Below are positions 1 through 8,531 of a DNA stretch of 44,343 nucleotides, one piece after another; the first letter of the stretch is position 1; each line of letters starts with the position of its first letter. A program made the position numbers and the translations under genes. A model generated the notes under the pieces. It did not search any database, had not been told where the DNA came from, and saw nothing but the letters and a program-made list of their open reading frames with translations. The stretch lies in assembly GCA_004535785.1 (NCBI GenBank), contig SPIB01000005.1, forward strand, positions 1 through 44,343, written 5' to 3'. This DNA is from Gammaproteobacteria bacterium LSUCC0112. GTDB lineage: Bacteria > Pseudomonadota > Gammaproteobacteria > Pseudomonadales > Pseudohongiellaceae.

Positions 1-53
1 CACATTAAAGAACACGATCTTCATTCATCAGATTGTCAAAGGGTAAACGATGG

Positions 54-69
54 TCAGCCAACGGGCTGA
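54..69 (+). other. Hairpin in the 23S-5S rRNA spacer
   Basis: A perfect 6-bp stem (TCAGCC / GGCTGA) closes an AACG loop a few bases before the 5S rRNA. This lies in what should be the spacer between 23S and 5S rRNA, although the 23S gene itself is outside the window. Such stems commonly take part in processing of the rRNA precursor. The structure is seen; the processing role is inference. Confidence 0.4.
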
Positions 70-82
70 TGCATCAACAGTT

Positions 83-202
83 TGCCTGACGACCATAGCG
101 AGTGTGAACCACCTGATCCCATCCCGAACTCAGAAGTGAAACCGCTCAGCGCCGATGGTAGTGTGGGGTCTCCCCATGTGAGAGTAGGACATCGTCAGGC
201 AT
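83..202 (+). rRNA. rrf: 5S ribosomal RNA
   Basis: This is the 5S rRNA of the large ribosomal subunit. It starts TGCCTGACGACCATAGCGAG and ends with the complementary CGTCAGGCA, so the two ends form the terminal helix I of the molecule. Inside are the conserved 5S stretches CCATCCCGAACTCAGAAGTG and GCGCCGATGGTAGT, and GAGAGTAGG near the 3' end. The length of about 120 nt is normal. A strong intrinsic terminator follows directly, so this is the last gene of an rRNA operon whose 16S and 23S genes lie to the left of the window. Any small reading frame across it is an artefact. The exact ends may be off by one or two bases. Confidence 0.97.
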
Positions 203-210
203 CTAAAAGC

Positions 211-247
211 GAAAAGGGCCATCCCAACGGGGATGGCCCTTTTTTTA
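211..247 (+). terminator. Intrinsic terminator of the rRNA operon
   Basis: A 10-bp GC-rich stem (GGGCCATCCC / GGGATGGCCC, 216-225 and 230-239) with loop AACG is flanked by an A-run before and a T-run (240-246) after. It sits just past the 5S rRNA and ends the rRNA transcript. Confidence 0.95.
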
Positions 248-410
248 TGTGCAAAAAAACGAGCAGATTTCAATTTACGACTGACGGTAAAAAAGAATCA
301 CAATTTGTGTTTCGCTAAATTGCACAAAAAATCGTTACCTGAGAAAAGGTTTTGCCTAAACTTGTCCCTCTAAAGTGCCTATAGTTGCTCGGGAAAACTA
401 GGAGTTAGAA

Positions 411-2639
411 ATGGCGGTTTCAGGTCGAATCAAGTGTTGGTTAGCTGTATTGGCAGCCTTGGCGTCTGCATCTTCCAACGCGCAGGAACGTTTGCCGACT
501 GCCGCAGATACGCAAAAACAATTTAGAGCCGTTAGAGTAGAAATCCCCCCAATTATCGATGGCGCTCTTGATGATGACGTTTGGACTTCAGCAGACGTAA
601 TTACGGATTTTCACCAGACAAGGCCAGGAAACGGTGCGCCGACATCAGAGCGTACAGAAGTATATGTGGTTTACACAGAGGATGCGCTTTATATCGGTGC
701 CAGGATGTTTGACAGTGAACCTGAACTCATCGCTGCGCCGGTAATTCGACATGGTCTTGGCATGCCATCGGATGACAGACTTGTTGTTATTCTGGATCCC
801 TTTAATGCTCGCCGTGCAGGATATCGATTTGAAACAAATTTGAATGCGGCTCGACACGATGCCCTTTATACAAGTGCCAGCGCTTTCTCTTTGGACTGGA
901 GCACTATTTGGGATGTTGCTACAAGCGTAGACGGTAAGAGTTGGGTTGCGGAAATCGAAATCCCCTTCAAATCGATTCCTTTTGATCCGGCGATCGAAAC
1001 CTGGGGTTTTAACTTCGGTCGTGCTATTCGTAGACGCGGAGAGGAGATGGCATGGGTTTCGCAAAACCGTACCTACAATCCAAGTATATCCGGTCAAATG
1101 ACAGGGCTAACAGGTTTGAATAAAGGAGTCGGTCTGGATATCGTCCCGTCCATGGCAGTCAACAGGCGGCAGAGATACGACCCTGCAACAAAAAAAACTG
1201 ACTGGGTACCGTCTCTTGATGCATTTTATAGAATTACCCCGTCCTTAAATGCAGCACTAACTATCAACACGGATTTTTCTGCAACAGAAGTAGACAGTAG
1301 ACAGGTCAACCTGACTCGATTCAATTTATTTTTTCCTGAGAAACGGGACTTTTTCCTGAACGACTCTGACTTGTTTCAGTTTGGCAACATTGGTGCCATG
1401 GCCGGAGGCAATAACGCTACATCACAGGGAGCACGGGAGAACGCCAGACCATTCTTCTCCCGGAAGCTAGGTCTGAGCCAGACGGGTGCTCCGGTTGACA
1501 TAAATTATGGCGGCAGAATCAGCGGTCGCCTTGGTCGATGGAATATTGGCACGTTGGCAATCAGACAAGATGAGTTTGGAGCTGTTGAATCTTCAGATTT
1601 ATTCGTGACGCGCGTATCAGCGAATGTGCTGAATGACTCCAGTGTTGGATTCATTTATACCGATGGTGATCCAGGTTCAAATAGGGAAAACAGTGTTGCT
1701 GGGATGGATTTCAAATACCTCAATAATCGCTTGTCGAATGGCAGACAATTCGAAGCTGATGCCTGGTATCAGGTATCTGACACGCCGGGACTTGAAGGTT
1801 CTGATGCATCTTATGGTTTTGGGTTGCGCCTGCCGAATAATACTGGATGGCGATCTCGACTTGCATTTAAGGAAGTCCAGAAAAACTTTAACCCGGCGAT
1901 GGGGTATGTCAATCGCTCTAACATCAGAGACTGGACTGCAGATCTAGGGTATACGCATTTTTTTGGAGGAGAGCTATTTCAGTCTCTCTTTACCGGTATA
2001 GATGCACAACGAATCGATGTTATCGAGGGAAATCTTCAAAGTGAAGTTATAGTGTTTAGATTGGCAGAGTTGCAGACAAATACTCGAGATTCTCTGAATG
2101 TCTCCTTCACTACTAACCGTGAGGTAGTACAGAATGCTTTTACTCTTTACTCATCGCCTGACAGACGAGTTGCCATTCAGCCTGGGGACTATGAGTTTAA
2201 TGAGTTCCAAATTGGTATTAACTCAGGCGGTCAGCGTCGATTCGCAGGCAGCTTCAGTTTCACTGGCGGTGATTTCTACAATGGCTCAAGAACGAATTTA
2301 AGCGGTGCAATTTCCTGGAACCAGTCTCGTTACTTCGTAACATCGTTTGGATATGATTGGAATGATATCAAATTGCCGCAAGGAGACTTCATCACACGCT
2401 TGACCTCTGTTTCTACACAGGTAGCATTTTCCTCCACGCTTTATTGGATTAGTCTGGTGCAGTATGACAATCTTTCCGAGGAGGTTGGTATCAACACTAG
2501 AATTCAGTGGATACCCAGAGCGGGACAAGAGGGCTTTATTGTTTTGAACTACAACATGCAGGATAAGGACAAAAATAACCAGTTTGAGAGTGCACTGACT
2601 GATCTAAGCCTCAAATTCAAATACACATTCCGCTTCTGA
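411..2639 (+). CDS. DUF5916 / CBM9-like domain outer-membrane protein
   Basis: A 742-residue secreted protein of the DUF5916 family. An N-terminal signal peptide (about 1-25, cut after SNA) is followed by a carbohydrate-binding-module-9-like beta-sandwich (about 38-230; IDGALDDDVWTSA is the family's typical opening). The rest (about 245-742) is rich in alternating beta-strand patterns and ends in KFKYTFRF, whose terminal Phe is typical of outer-membrane beta-barrels. The family is common in bacteria that use polymers, but its function is unknown; ligand binding or uptake at the outer membrane is inference. The start has a good ribosome site (AGGAG, 400-404, 6 nt before ATG). It is a single gene after the rRNA operon terminator. 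An eight-A run at 1190-1197 lies within the frame, which remains intact. Confidence 0.85.
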   Translation: MAVSGRIKCWLAVLAALASASSNAQERLPTAADTQKQFRAVRVEIPPIIDGALDDDVWTSADVITDFHQTRPGNGAPTSERTEVYVVYTEDALYIGARMFDSEPELIAAPVIRHGLGMPSDDRLVVILDPFNARRAGYRFETNLNAARHDALYTSASAFSLDWSTIWDVATSVDGKSWVAEIEIPFKSIPFDPAIETWGFNFGRAIRRRGEEMAWVSQNRTYNPSISGQMTGLTGLNKGVGLDIVPSMAVNRRQRYDPATKKTDWVPSLDAFYRITPSLNAALTINTDFSATEVDSRQVNLTRFNLFFPEKRDFFLNDSDLFQFGNIGAMAGGNNATSQGARENARPFFSRKLGLSQTGAPVDINYGGRISGRLGRWNIGTLAIRQDEFGAVESSDLFVTRVSANVLNDSSVGFIYTDGDPGSNRENSVAGMDFKYLNNRLSNGRQFEADAWYQVSDTPGLEGSDASYGFGLRLPNNTGWRSRLAFKEVQKNFNPAMGYVNRSNIRDWTADLGYTHFFGGELFQSLFTGIDAQRIDVIEGNLQSEVIVFRLAELQTNTRDSLNVSFTTNREVVQNAFTLYSSPDRRVAIQPGDYEFNEFQIGINSGGQRRFAGSFSFTGGDFYNGSRTNLSGAISWNQSRYFVTSFGYDWNDIKLPQGDFITRLTSVSTQVAFSSTLYWISLVQYDNLSEEVGINTRIQWIPRAGQEGFIVLNYNMQDKDKNNQFESALTDLSLKFKYTFRF

Positions 2640-2649
2640 GAGTGTAAAT

Positions 2650-2682
2650 AGGCGTATCCTGGAATGCATCCGTGATACGCCT
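2650..2682. terminator. Hairpin between convergent genes
   Basis: A perfect 9-bp inverted repeat (AGGCGTATC at 2650-2658, GATACGCCT at 2674-2682) with a 15-nt loop lies between the convergent DUF5916 and NnrU genes. There is no T-run on either side, so it is not a textbook intrinsic terminator. It may still block transcription from both sides or protect 3' ends. Confidence 0.4.
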
Positions 2683-2714
2683 GGAACTCAAGATACAGCA
2701 ACAGAGCGCAGCAC

Positions 2715-3296
2715 CTAAAACGGCAGTGGACTTACACCAATAAGCAGCGTGTGAAGAACCATCGCAAACAGTGCCCAGCCAAGCAATCCAGCTGAAATTG
2801 TCACTATGTCTGCTCGCAAATTGCCCACAGGGAATGACTTGCCAGACATTCGGTCCCTGCGTCTTAGAACTGCAAATCCAGCAATAGCCCACAATAGAAA
2901 GCTGCCGAACATAATGATATCGGCCAAGCTTCCATTAGCGAGCAAGTGAGACATTGCCCAGATCTTGACCGCAGCCAACATTGGGTGCCCCAATTTTGCC
3001 TTGATCCTGTTGCTAGGCACATAGGCAGCGGCCAAAAGAATAAATGCCGGGATAGTCAGCAGTATTACTAGGTGGCTTAAACCAGTAGGTGGTAACCAAA
3101 TCCATACAGGTTGAGTTCTGGCTGCTGAATAGCCTTGAATGATCAGCATCAAGCCAATGAGTGATATAACTGAAAAAGATAACTTCCATGGTCCAGCTCC
3201 AAGTCGGTTGACGAGCCTTAGTCGTTGATCCGGAGCCACAATATTTAAAGAATGAATACCGAGAAATACTAACAAGCCAACAATAAGAAGTGTCAT
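2715..3296 (-). CDS. NnrU-like integral membrane protein
   Basis: A 193-residue hydrophobic protein with about five or six membrane segments, resembling the NnrU family. The opening MTLLIVGLLVFLGIHS and the internal GHPMLAAVKIWAMSHLLANG match that family well. NnrU was first linked to nitric-oxide/nitrite reductase gene sets, and related domains occur in isoprenoid (carotenoid) isomerases. No denitrification gene is visible here, so the function is open. The ATG at 3296 was chosen over an upstream TTG at 3344 because family members begin with this first membrane segment; the ribosome site is weak (GGAT). It stands alone, convergent with the DUF5916 gene. Confidence 0.75.
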   Translation of the reverse strand: MTLLIVGLLVFLGIHSLNIVAPDQRLRLVNRLGAGPWKLSFSVISLIGLMLIIQGYSAARTQPVWIWLPPTGLSHLVILLTIPAFILLAAAYVPSNRIKAKLGHPMLAAVKIWAMSHLLANGSLADIIMFGSFLLWAIAGFAVLRRRDRMSGKSFPVGNLRADIVTISAGLLGWALFAMVLHTLLIGVSPLPF

Positions 3297-3534
3297 GGCA
3301 ATATCCAATTTCAAAATAAGCCCGCAGCTTAACTTTGAGCGCAACTAACAACAAGCCCCGTCTGGAAATTGATTTAGCGCAAGTTAAGTTAAATGGGGAC
3401 AATTTGTTTCAATTTTGGTTGGTAATTTTCCGACTATTCCGACGTCGTCATGTCACAATTTGGAAGGTGTCAGGGATAGGCTGGCCTTGGTTATAGTTGG
3501 TTCGACAGAAAAAACTCAAATGGGAGAGCGTGTT

Positions 3535-4062
3535 ATGACGAATTCAGGCAAGTCTTTAAAAACTGCTGTTTTGGCAGTATTACTGTTTTTATCGGCGTGT
3601 GCACAGAATGGAGGGCAAATTGGTTATTCAGTGAACCTTTGTTGCCCCGGGAACTATGCTGAGTACAAAGAATACAGGATAGAAACTCAAGAACTGCCGA
3701 GTTTCTTGGGTGATTATGTTATCGCGGAATTCGACAAAGTATTTCAGGAAAAGGGTCTCATACGAAATGACAATAGAAACGAGCTCAGGGTAACGCTGAG
3801 TTACAGGCATATAAATTTGAATGCAGAGCAGGAAAATATTGATCCATTCGAGCGTCGGCTGGACGAAGATCTGACGCTGCGATATGTCGCGACTATCGTA
3901 GTAGATATCCGTGAGTCGAGTACCGGAGAAATGGTCTGGTCCGGGCAGATAAATCGCATACATACGGTTGTTCCTGGTGAATATATGCATGAGGAGCGCG
4001 CACGCCCTGAGTTTGCCGGCGCTTTCAGGGAAATGTTAGCTAGCTACCCTGCTCACGAATAA
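3535..4062 (+). CDS. Small envelope lipoprotein of unknown function
   Basis: A 175-residue putative lipoprotein. The N-terminus has a short basic region, a hydrophobic stretch and a lipobox (LSAC, Cys22), followed by AQNGG. The mature part is soluble, mixed alpha/beta and acidic. Its pattern of a hydrophobic strand, a short helix (VIAEFDKVFQEKG) and a paired strand (YVATIVVDIRESSTGEMVWSG) is loosely like DUF4136-type lipoproteins, but I cannot assign a family firmly. The ATG at 3535 has GGGAGAG 7-13 nt upstream; longer in-frame extensions back to 3415 do not look protein-like and would hide the signal peptide. It stands upstream of oadGAB but behind that operon's own promoter region. Confidence 0.7.
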   Translation: MTNSGKSLKTAVLAVLLFLSACAQNGGQIGYSVNLCCPGNYAEYKEYRIETQELPSFLGDYVIAEFDKVFQEKGLIRNDNRNELRVTLSYRHINLNAEQENIDPFERRLDEDLTLRYVATIVVDIRESSTGEMVWSGQINRIHTVVPGEYMHEERARPEFAGAFREMLASYPAHE

Positions 4063-4106
4063 CAAGAGATTGCTCTCAGTGGTAGAAAAGACTGCCCTTA
4101 TCTCTG

Positions 4107-4136
4107 TTAGCTCTGACCGGGATTCTTTAGTATGAT
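4107..4136 (+). promoter_or_regulatory. Putative sigma-70 promoter of oadGAB
   Basis: TTAGCT (4107-4112), 18 bp spacer and TATGAT (4131-4136) lie about 30 bp before the oadG start. Only the -10 box is strong, so this is a tentative call. Confidence 0.35.
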
Positions 4137-4167
4137 CCCTGCCCGAACGCATTTTGGGGGATGAATT

Positions 4168-4455
4168 ATGTCTGATCTTGTGTTGAGCGGCTTGAACCTG
4201 GCTCTGTACGGTATGGGCTTTGTCTTTTTGTTCCTGTTACTGTTGGTTGGTTTGACAAATCTGATGTCTGCGTTGGTCAGACGGTTTTCCCCGGCAGTGA
4301 CAGTTGCACTTAAGCAGTATTCTGGTTCTAAAAAGCCAGGTATAGAACGCCGTGCGGGTACAAAACCTGTGTCACATTCTGCTAGTGATGATAAAAGCCG
4401 GCTGATCGCAATTATGAGTGCTGCAATCACGCAGCACCGTTCAGACCGCAGTTAA
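4168..4455 (+). CDS. oadG: Oxaloacetate decarboxylase gamma subunit OadG
   Basis: A 95-residue membrane protein, the small gamma chain of the Na+-pumping oxaloacetate decarboxylase. It has one N-terminal membrane helix (about 10-33), then a short polar tail; its family role is to hold the alpha chain to the membrane beta chain and help bind zinc. The C-terminal part (KSRLIAIMSAAITQHRS) matches the conserved alpha-subunit-binding tail of OadG. Family proteins are usually about 80-100 residues. The start has a strong ribosome site (GGGGGA). It is the first gene of the order gamma-alpha-beta, as usual for oad operons, about 100 bp before oadA. Confidence 0.9.
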   Translation: MSDLVLSGLNLALYGMGFVFLFLLLLVGLTNLMSALVRRFSPAVTVALKQYSGSKKPGIERRAGTKPVSHSASDDKSRLIAIMSAAITQHRSDRS

Positions 4456-4557
4456 GCGGATTGAATTGATATTTCCTTAAGCAAATCAGATTTGCTGATT
4501 AACATGGATGCAGCGTCGGGAAGAACTGCGCCACATAACAATAAGGGCACTCAAAAG

Positions 4558-6375
4558 ATGATGACTTCAAAGACGCCTCTTGGTTTGACAGATGTGGTAC
4601 TGCGAGACGCACACCAATCCCTGTTTGCTACACGCCTGCGATTGGATGACATGCTTCCAATCGCAGAAAAGCTTGATAAGGTTGGTTTCTGGTCTCTTGA
4701 GTCATGGGGTGGTGCTACATTTGACGCATGTATCCGGTTTCTAGGAGAAGATCCATGGCACAGAATCAGAGAATTAAAAAAAGCCATGCCAAACACTCCT
4801 CAACAAATGTTGTTCCGCGGGCAAAATATTCTAGGCTACCGGCACTACGCTGACGATTTGGTAGAACGTTTTGTTGAGCGAGCCGCTATTAACGGTGTGG
4901 ATGTATTCAGAATCTTTGATGCCATGAATGATATGCGCAATCTGAAGACTGCTATAGCCTCGGTAAAAAAACAGTCAAAACATGCTCAGGGTACAATTTC
5001 CTATACCGTAAGCCCGGTCCACACGCTCGAAACCTGGCTCAGTATGGCGCGTGAAATTGAAGATATGGGCGCCGACTCACTGTGTATAAAGGATATGGCA
5101 GGATTGCTGGCACCATACCCAGCCTTTGAGTTAATCACTAATCTAAAAAAGACGATCTCAATTCCAATTCACATGCAGTGTCATGCAACAACGGGATTAT
5201 CTACGGCAACCTACATTAAGGCTGTTGAAGCAGGTATCGACAATCTTGATACAGCCATTTCGTCGATGAGTCTTACCTACGGGCATACACCTACGGAAAC
5301 TATGGTTGCCATGCTTGAGGGTACGGATAGAGCGACGGGTTTGAATATTGAATTGCTGGAAGAAATTGCGTCGTATTTCAGGGAAGTTCGAAAGAAATAT
5401 GCTCGTTTTGAAGGCGCTCTCAAAGGTATCGATTCCAGAATTCTGGTTGCTCAGGTCCCGGGGGGAATGTTAACCAATCTCGAAAATCAACTGAGAGAAC
5501 AGAAAGCAACGGATCGTCTTGACGAGGTACTCGACGAGATTCCCAAAGTCAGAAAAGACTTGGGATATATCCCCTTGGTGACACCGACATCCCAGATTGT
5601 TGGCACACAGGCAGTATTGAACGTTCTTTCAGGGGAGCGTTACAAGAACATTGCAAAAGAAACCGAGGGCGTTTTAAAAGGTGAGTATGGTGCGACGCCC
5701 GCGCCGGTGAATGCCGATCTTCAAAAGCGAGTATTGGGTGATGCTGAGCCAGTTACTTGTCGGCCAGCTGACTTGTTGACGCCAGAGTTTGATAAGTTAA
5801 AAGCCGAATTAAAGAATATCGCTGGCGAAAAGAAGTTTGCAATAAAGGATGAGTTTGACGATACGCTCACCTATGCGCTCTTTCCTCAGCCGGCGCTCAA
5901 GTTTTTCCAGAACAGGGATAATCCCGACGCATTTGAGCCGGTTCCAGTGCTGGAAAATGAAGATATCACCAAGCCAACAAAACAAATCAAGTCTGACAAG
6001 CAAACAACTATCGATATGCCGGGTCAGTATATCGTCGAAGTCGATGGGAAAAGTTATCAGGTCAAGGTCACCCCAGGTGGTGATGTCAGCTCGTTTAAAG
6101 AGATAGATGGCCAAGCCCAGTCGACTTCAAAACAGAAAACAGAATCTCGAGTGAGCACTGAACGCCTCGAAGTCAAAGCGCCATTATCTGGTCTGGTCCA
6201 AAATGTCCTGGTGTCAGAAGGGGTTGAAGTCGCCGACGGCGATGTGATACTGGTTCTTGAAGCGATGAAAATGGAGACGGAAATCCGCAGCAACAAGGCC
6301 GGGATTATCGTCTCTGTGCATGTCGCTGAAGGCGATAATATTACTGCAGGTGATATTTTGATTACGCTGGAGTAA
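4558..6375 (+). CDS. oadA: Oxaloacetate decarboxylase alpha subunit OadA
   Basis: A 605-residue biotin-dependent carboxyltransferase. It moves CO2 from oxaloacetate to biotin, giving pyruvate; the membrane beta subunit then releases the CO2 and pumps Na+ out. The N-terminal TIM-barrel domain (about 10-290) shows [10 protein letters not shown] with the metal-binding Asp17, the CIKDMAG lysine motif and the HMQCHATTG metal site. A conserved PYC/OadA domain follows, then a Pro/Lys/Thr/Ser-rich linker (about 475-530), and a C-terminal biotinyl domain with EAMKMETE, biotin on Lys571. In-frame starts exist upstream (TTG 4492, ATG 4504), but relatives begin just before the DVVLRD motif, so ATG 4558 (or the adjacent 4561) is preferred. 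Four bases separate it from oadB. Confidence 0.95.
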   Translation: MMTSKTPLGLTDVVLRDAHQSLFATRLRLDDMLPIAEKLDKVGFWSLESWGGATFDACIRFLGEDPWHRIRELKKAMPNTPQQMLFRGQNILGYRHYADDLVERFVERAAINGVDVFRIFDAMNDMRNLKTAIASVKKQSKHAQGTISYTVSPVHTLETWLSMAREIEDMGADSLCIKDMAGLLAPYPAFELITNLKKTISIPIHMQCHATTGLSTATYIKAVEAGIDNLDTAISSMSLTYGHTPTETMVAMLEGTDRATGLNIELLEEIASYFREVRKKYARFEGALKGIDSRILVAQVPGGMLTNLENQLREQKATDRLDEVLDEIPKVRKDLGYIPLVTPTSQIVGTQAVLNVLSGERYKNIAKETEGVLKGEYGATPAPVNADLQKRVLGDAEPVTCRPADLLTPEFDKLKAELKNIAGEKKFAIKDEFDDTLTYALFPQPALKFFQNRDNPDAFEPVPVLENEDITKPTKQIKSDKQTTIDMPGQYIVEVDGKSYQVKVTPGGDVSSFKEIDGQAQSTSKQKTESRVSTERLEVKAPLSGLVQNVLVSEGVEVADGDVILVLEAMKMETEIRSNKAGIIVSVHVAEGDNITAGDILITLE

Positions 6376-6379
6376 GCAC

Positions 6380-7510
6380 ATGAATCAGCTCGTAGAACTC
6401 TGGCAATCAACCGGTATTTATCAAATCGAAGCCGATCAATTTCTGATGTTGGTTATCAGTGGATTGCTTTTATACCTCGCTATCAGTAAAAAGTTTGAAC
6501 CTTTGCTGTTGTTGCCCATCGGTTTTGGAGGTCTGCTCGCCAATATACCGGGCGTCGATATCGCAGTTGGCGAAGGGATTCTTGCGCAGTTTTATGCAAT
6601 TGGTCTGCAAACGACAATTTTTCCCCTTCTCATTTTTCTTGGTGTTGGGGCAATGACAGATTTTGGGCCATTGCTGGCTAATCCCAAGACATTGCTTCTG
6701 GGGGCTGCAGCGCAATTCGGTATTTTTGCTACAGTAATTGGTGCTTTGTTTTTGTCAGATCTGGGTTTGTTTGAATTTACAGTGAAGCAAGCCGCAGCAA
6801 TAGGCATTATTGGTGGCGCGGATGGTCCGACGGCGATTTATGTCGCAGGTATACTTGCACCGGAGTTACTCGGTGCTATTGCGGTAGCAGCCTACTCGTA
6901 CATGGCATTGGTACCGCTGATCCAGCCTCCTATCATGCGTGCGTTGACAACGGAAAAAGAACGTCGAATTGAAATGACGCAATTACGAGCGGTCTCTCAA
7001 CGCGAAAAGATACTGTTTCCGCTAGTGTTATTGTTGCTTGTCGCGTTAGTAATTCCGAGCGCTGCCCCATTGCTTGGCATGTTTTGTCTGGGCAATCTGA
7101 TGAAGGAAAGTGGTGTAGTTGATCGTTTATCAAAAACTGCACAAAACGCCTTGATCAACATCGTCACCATCATGCTTGGTCTGGCGGTGGGATCTAAACT
7201 GGTAGCAGATCAGTTTCTGGTTCTTGAGACACTGGGCATTATGGCGCTAGGTATCGTGGCGTTTTCAATCGGTACCGCATCAGGTGTACTGATGGCCAAG
7301 TTAATGAATGTGTTTTCCGCAAACAAAGTGAATCCTCTTATCGGTGCTGCAGGTGTGTCCGCTGTTCCCATGGCGGCCAGGGTAGCAAACAAGCTCGGGA
7401 TAGAAGCTAACCCGCATAACTTTTTGCTGATGCATGCCATGGGGCCTAATGTCGCTGGCGTCATCGGGTCCGCAGTCGCTGCGGGCGTATTAATACAGAT
7501 TGTTGGTTAA
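6380..7510 (+). CDS. oadB: Oxaloacetate decarboxylase beta subunit OadB (Na+ pump)
   Basis: A 376-residue integral membrane protein that decarboxylates carboxybiotin and exports Na+. It has about nine to eleven hydrophobic segments. The conserved motif [13 protein letters not shown] (Asp148) matches the functional region of the family that holds the Na+-coupled aspartate, and [13 protein letters not shown] plus [20 protein letters not shown] near the end are also typical. Its ribosome site (GGAG, 6369-6372) lies inside the end of oadA, which suggests coupled translation. It is the last gene of the operon and faces cysE with a 45-bp gap. Confidence 0.95.
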   Translation: MNQLVELWQSTGIYQIEADQFLMLVISGLLLYLAISKKFEPLLLLPIGFGGLLANIPGVDIAVGEGILAQFYAIGLQTTIFPLLIFLGVGAMTDFGPLLANPKTLLLGAAAQFGIFATVIGALFLSDLGLFEFTVKQAAAIGIIGGADGPTAIYVAGILAPELLGAIAVAAYSYMALVPLIQPPIMRALTTEKERRIEMTQLRAVSQREKILFPLVLLLLVALVIPSAAPLLGMFCLGNLMKESGVVDRLSKTAQNALINIVTIMLGLAVGSKLVADQFLVLETLGIMALGIVAFSIGTASGVLMAKLMNVFSANKVNPLIGAAGVSAVPMAARVANKLGIEANPHNFLLMHAMGPNVAGVIGSAVAAGVLIQIVG

Positions 7511-7555
7511 CTTGTACGCCCGTGCTAACGAATGAACTGTACAGGCGTTTCAGCC

Positions 7556-8335
7556 TTAATCGTTGTCAACAAGCTGATCCATCGTGTGTGCAGGATTCTC
7601 ATCACAGGGTTTCCCCACACGATGCGCTGGCACACCGACAACGGTTGTGTACGGGGGCACGTCTTTAAGGACAACACTACCTGCGCCAACTTTTGCACTT
7701 CTGCCCACTTCGATATTTCCCAGAACTTTTGCACCTGCAGCAATAAGAACACCTGAACGAATCTTGGGGTGACGGTCCCCTTGTTCGTTTCCAGTTCCTC
7801 CCAACGTCACCGATTGCATGATAGATACATCATCCTCGATAACGGTTGTTTCACCAATAACAATGCCAGTGGCATGATCAAACATAATGCCTTTACCCAT
7901 CACACAAGCTGGATGGATATCAACACCAAAAACTTCAGAGTTACGGCTTTGAAGATAGAGCGCCAAGTCTTTACGATCGTTTTTCCATAAAAAATGTGCC
8001 ACCCGGTGTACTTGAATCGACTGATATCCCTTCAGATACAGGATGACAGGCAAAAAAGAATTGGTCGCCGCATCACGATCGTAAACGGCTTTGATGTCGA
8101 AGGCCGCGTGCTCAACAATTTCCGGTGCATCCCTGAATGCAGCATCAATCAGCTCTCTGATGGAGACGGCCGACATCACATAGTTTGCCAGTTTGTGAGC
8201 CAACAAATAACTCAAGGCAGAACTGAGATTACGATGGTTGAGCACGCATGCATATACATAGCTTGCTAACAAAGGTTCTCTGTCTATGAGTTCCTGAGCT
8301 TCGGACTTCAGTTTTTCCCAGATGTAAAAGGGCAT
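7556..8335 (-). CDS. cysE: Serine O-acetyltransferase CysE
   Basis: A 259-residue enzyme that acetylates L-serine with acetyl-CoA, the entry step of cysteine synthesis. The N-terminal helical domain (about 1-130) matches the serine acetyltransferase N-terminal family. The C-terminal left-handed beta-helix of hexapeptide repeats carries the hallmark DIHPACVMGKGIMFDHATGI, IGETTVIEDDVSIMQSVTLG and KVGAGSVVLKDVPP. The C-terminal tail ends in DND rather than the longer inhibitor tail of some CysE proteins, so cysteine feedback strength cannot be predicted. The start has a good ribosome site (AGGTGAG, 3 nt before ATG). It is divergent from the chemoreceptor gene and convergent with oadB. Confidence 0.93.
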   Translation of the reverse strand: MPFYIWEKLKSEAQELIDREPLLASYVYACVLNHRNLSSALSYLLAHKLANYVMSAVSIRELIDAAFRDAPEIVEHAAFDIKAVYDRDAATNSFLPVILYLKGYQSIQVHRVAHFLWKNDRKDLALYLQSRNSEVFGVDIHPACVMGKGIMFDHATGIVIGETTVIEDDVSIMQSVTLGGTGNEQGDRHPKIRSGVLIAAGAKVLGNIEVGRSAKVGAGSVVLKDVPPYTTVVGVPAHRVGKPCDENPAHTMDQLVDND

Positions 8336-8442
8336 TTGCTCACCTGATCTCTAGAAGTGCTGGTTATTTGCTGTCTGACAACACTCAGAATTATATCGCA
8401 CTCGGCCTGAATGGTCATTGCAGGGTTTGGTCAACACAACGC

Positions 8443-8469
8443 TAATGTTTTTTTAGCAACTGCCGCTAC
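8443..8469 (+). promoter_or_regulatory. Putative sigma-28 (FliA) promoter of the chemoreceptor
   Basis: TAATGTTT (8443-8450), an 11-nt spacer and GCCGCTAC (8462-8469) match the flagellar-sigma consensus TAAAGTTT-N11-GCCGATAA at 13 of 16 positions with exact spacing. It lies about 60 bp before the chemoreceptor ATG, as expected for a chemotaxis gene co-regulated with late flagellar genes. Confidence 0.55.
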
Positions 8470-8531
8470 CTTTAGGACAAGAAAAACCAGATCACACTCA
8501 TGGATGCGGACACGCGCAAGAGAGAGGACCA

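Noticed and set aside
82-318. Open frame across the 5S rRNA and terminator
   Set aside because: It reads through a structural RNA and its terminator; no ribosome site.
1190-1197. Eight-A run in the DUF5916 gene as a slippage site
   Set aside because: It is a common length in A-rich lysine codons and lies in mid-gene without other signs of variation.
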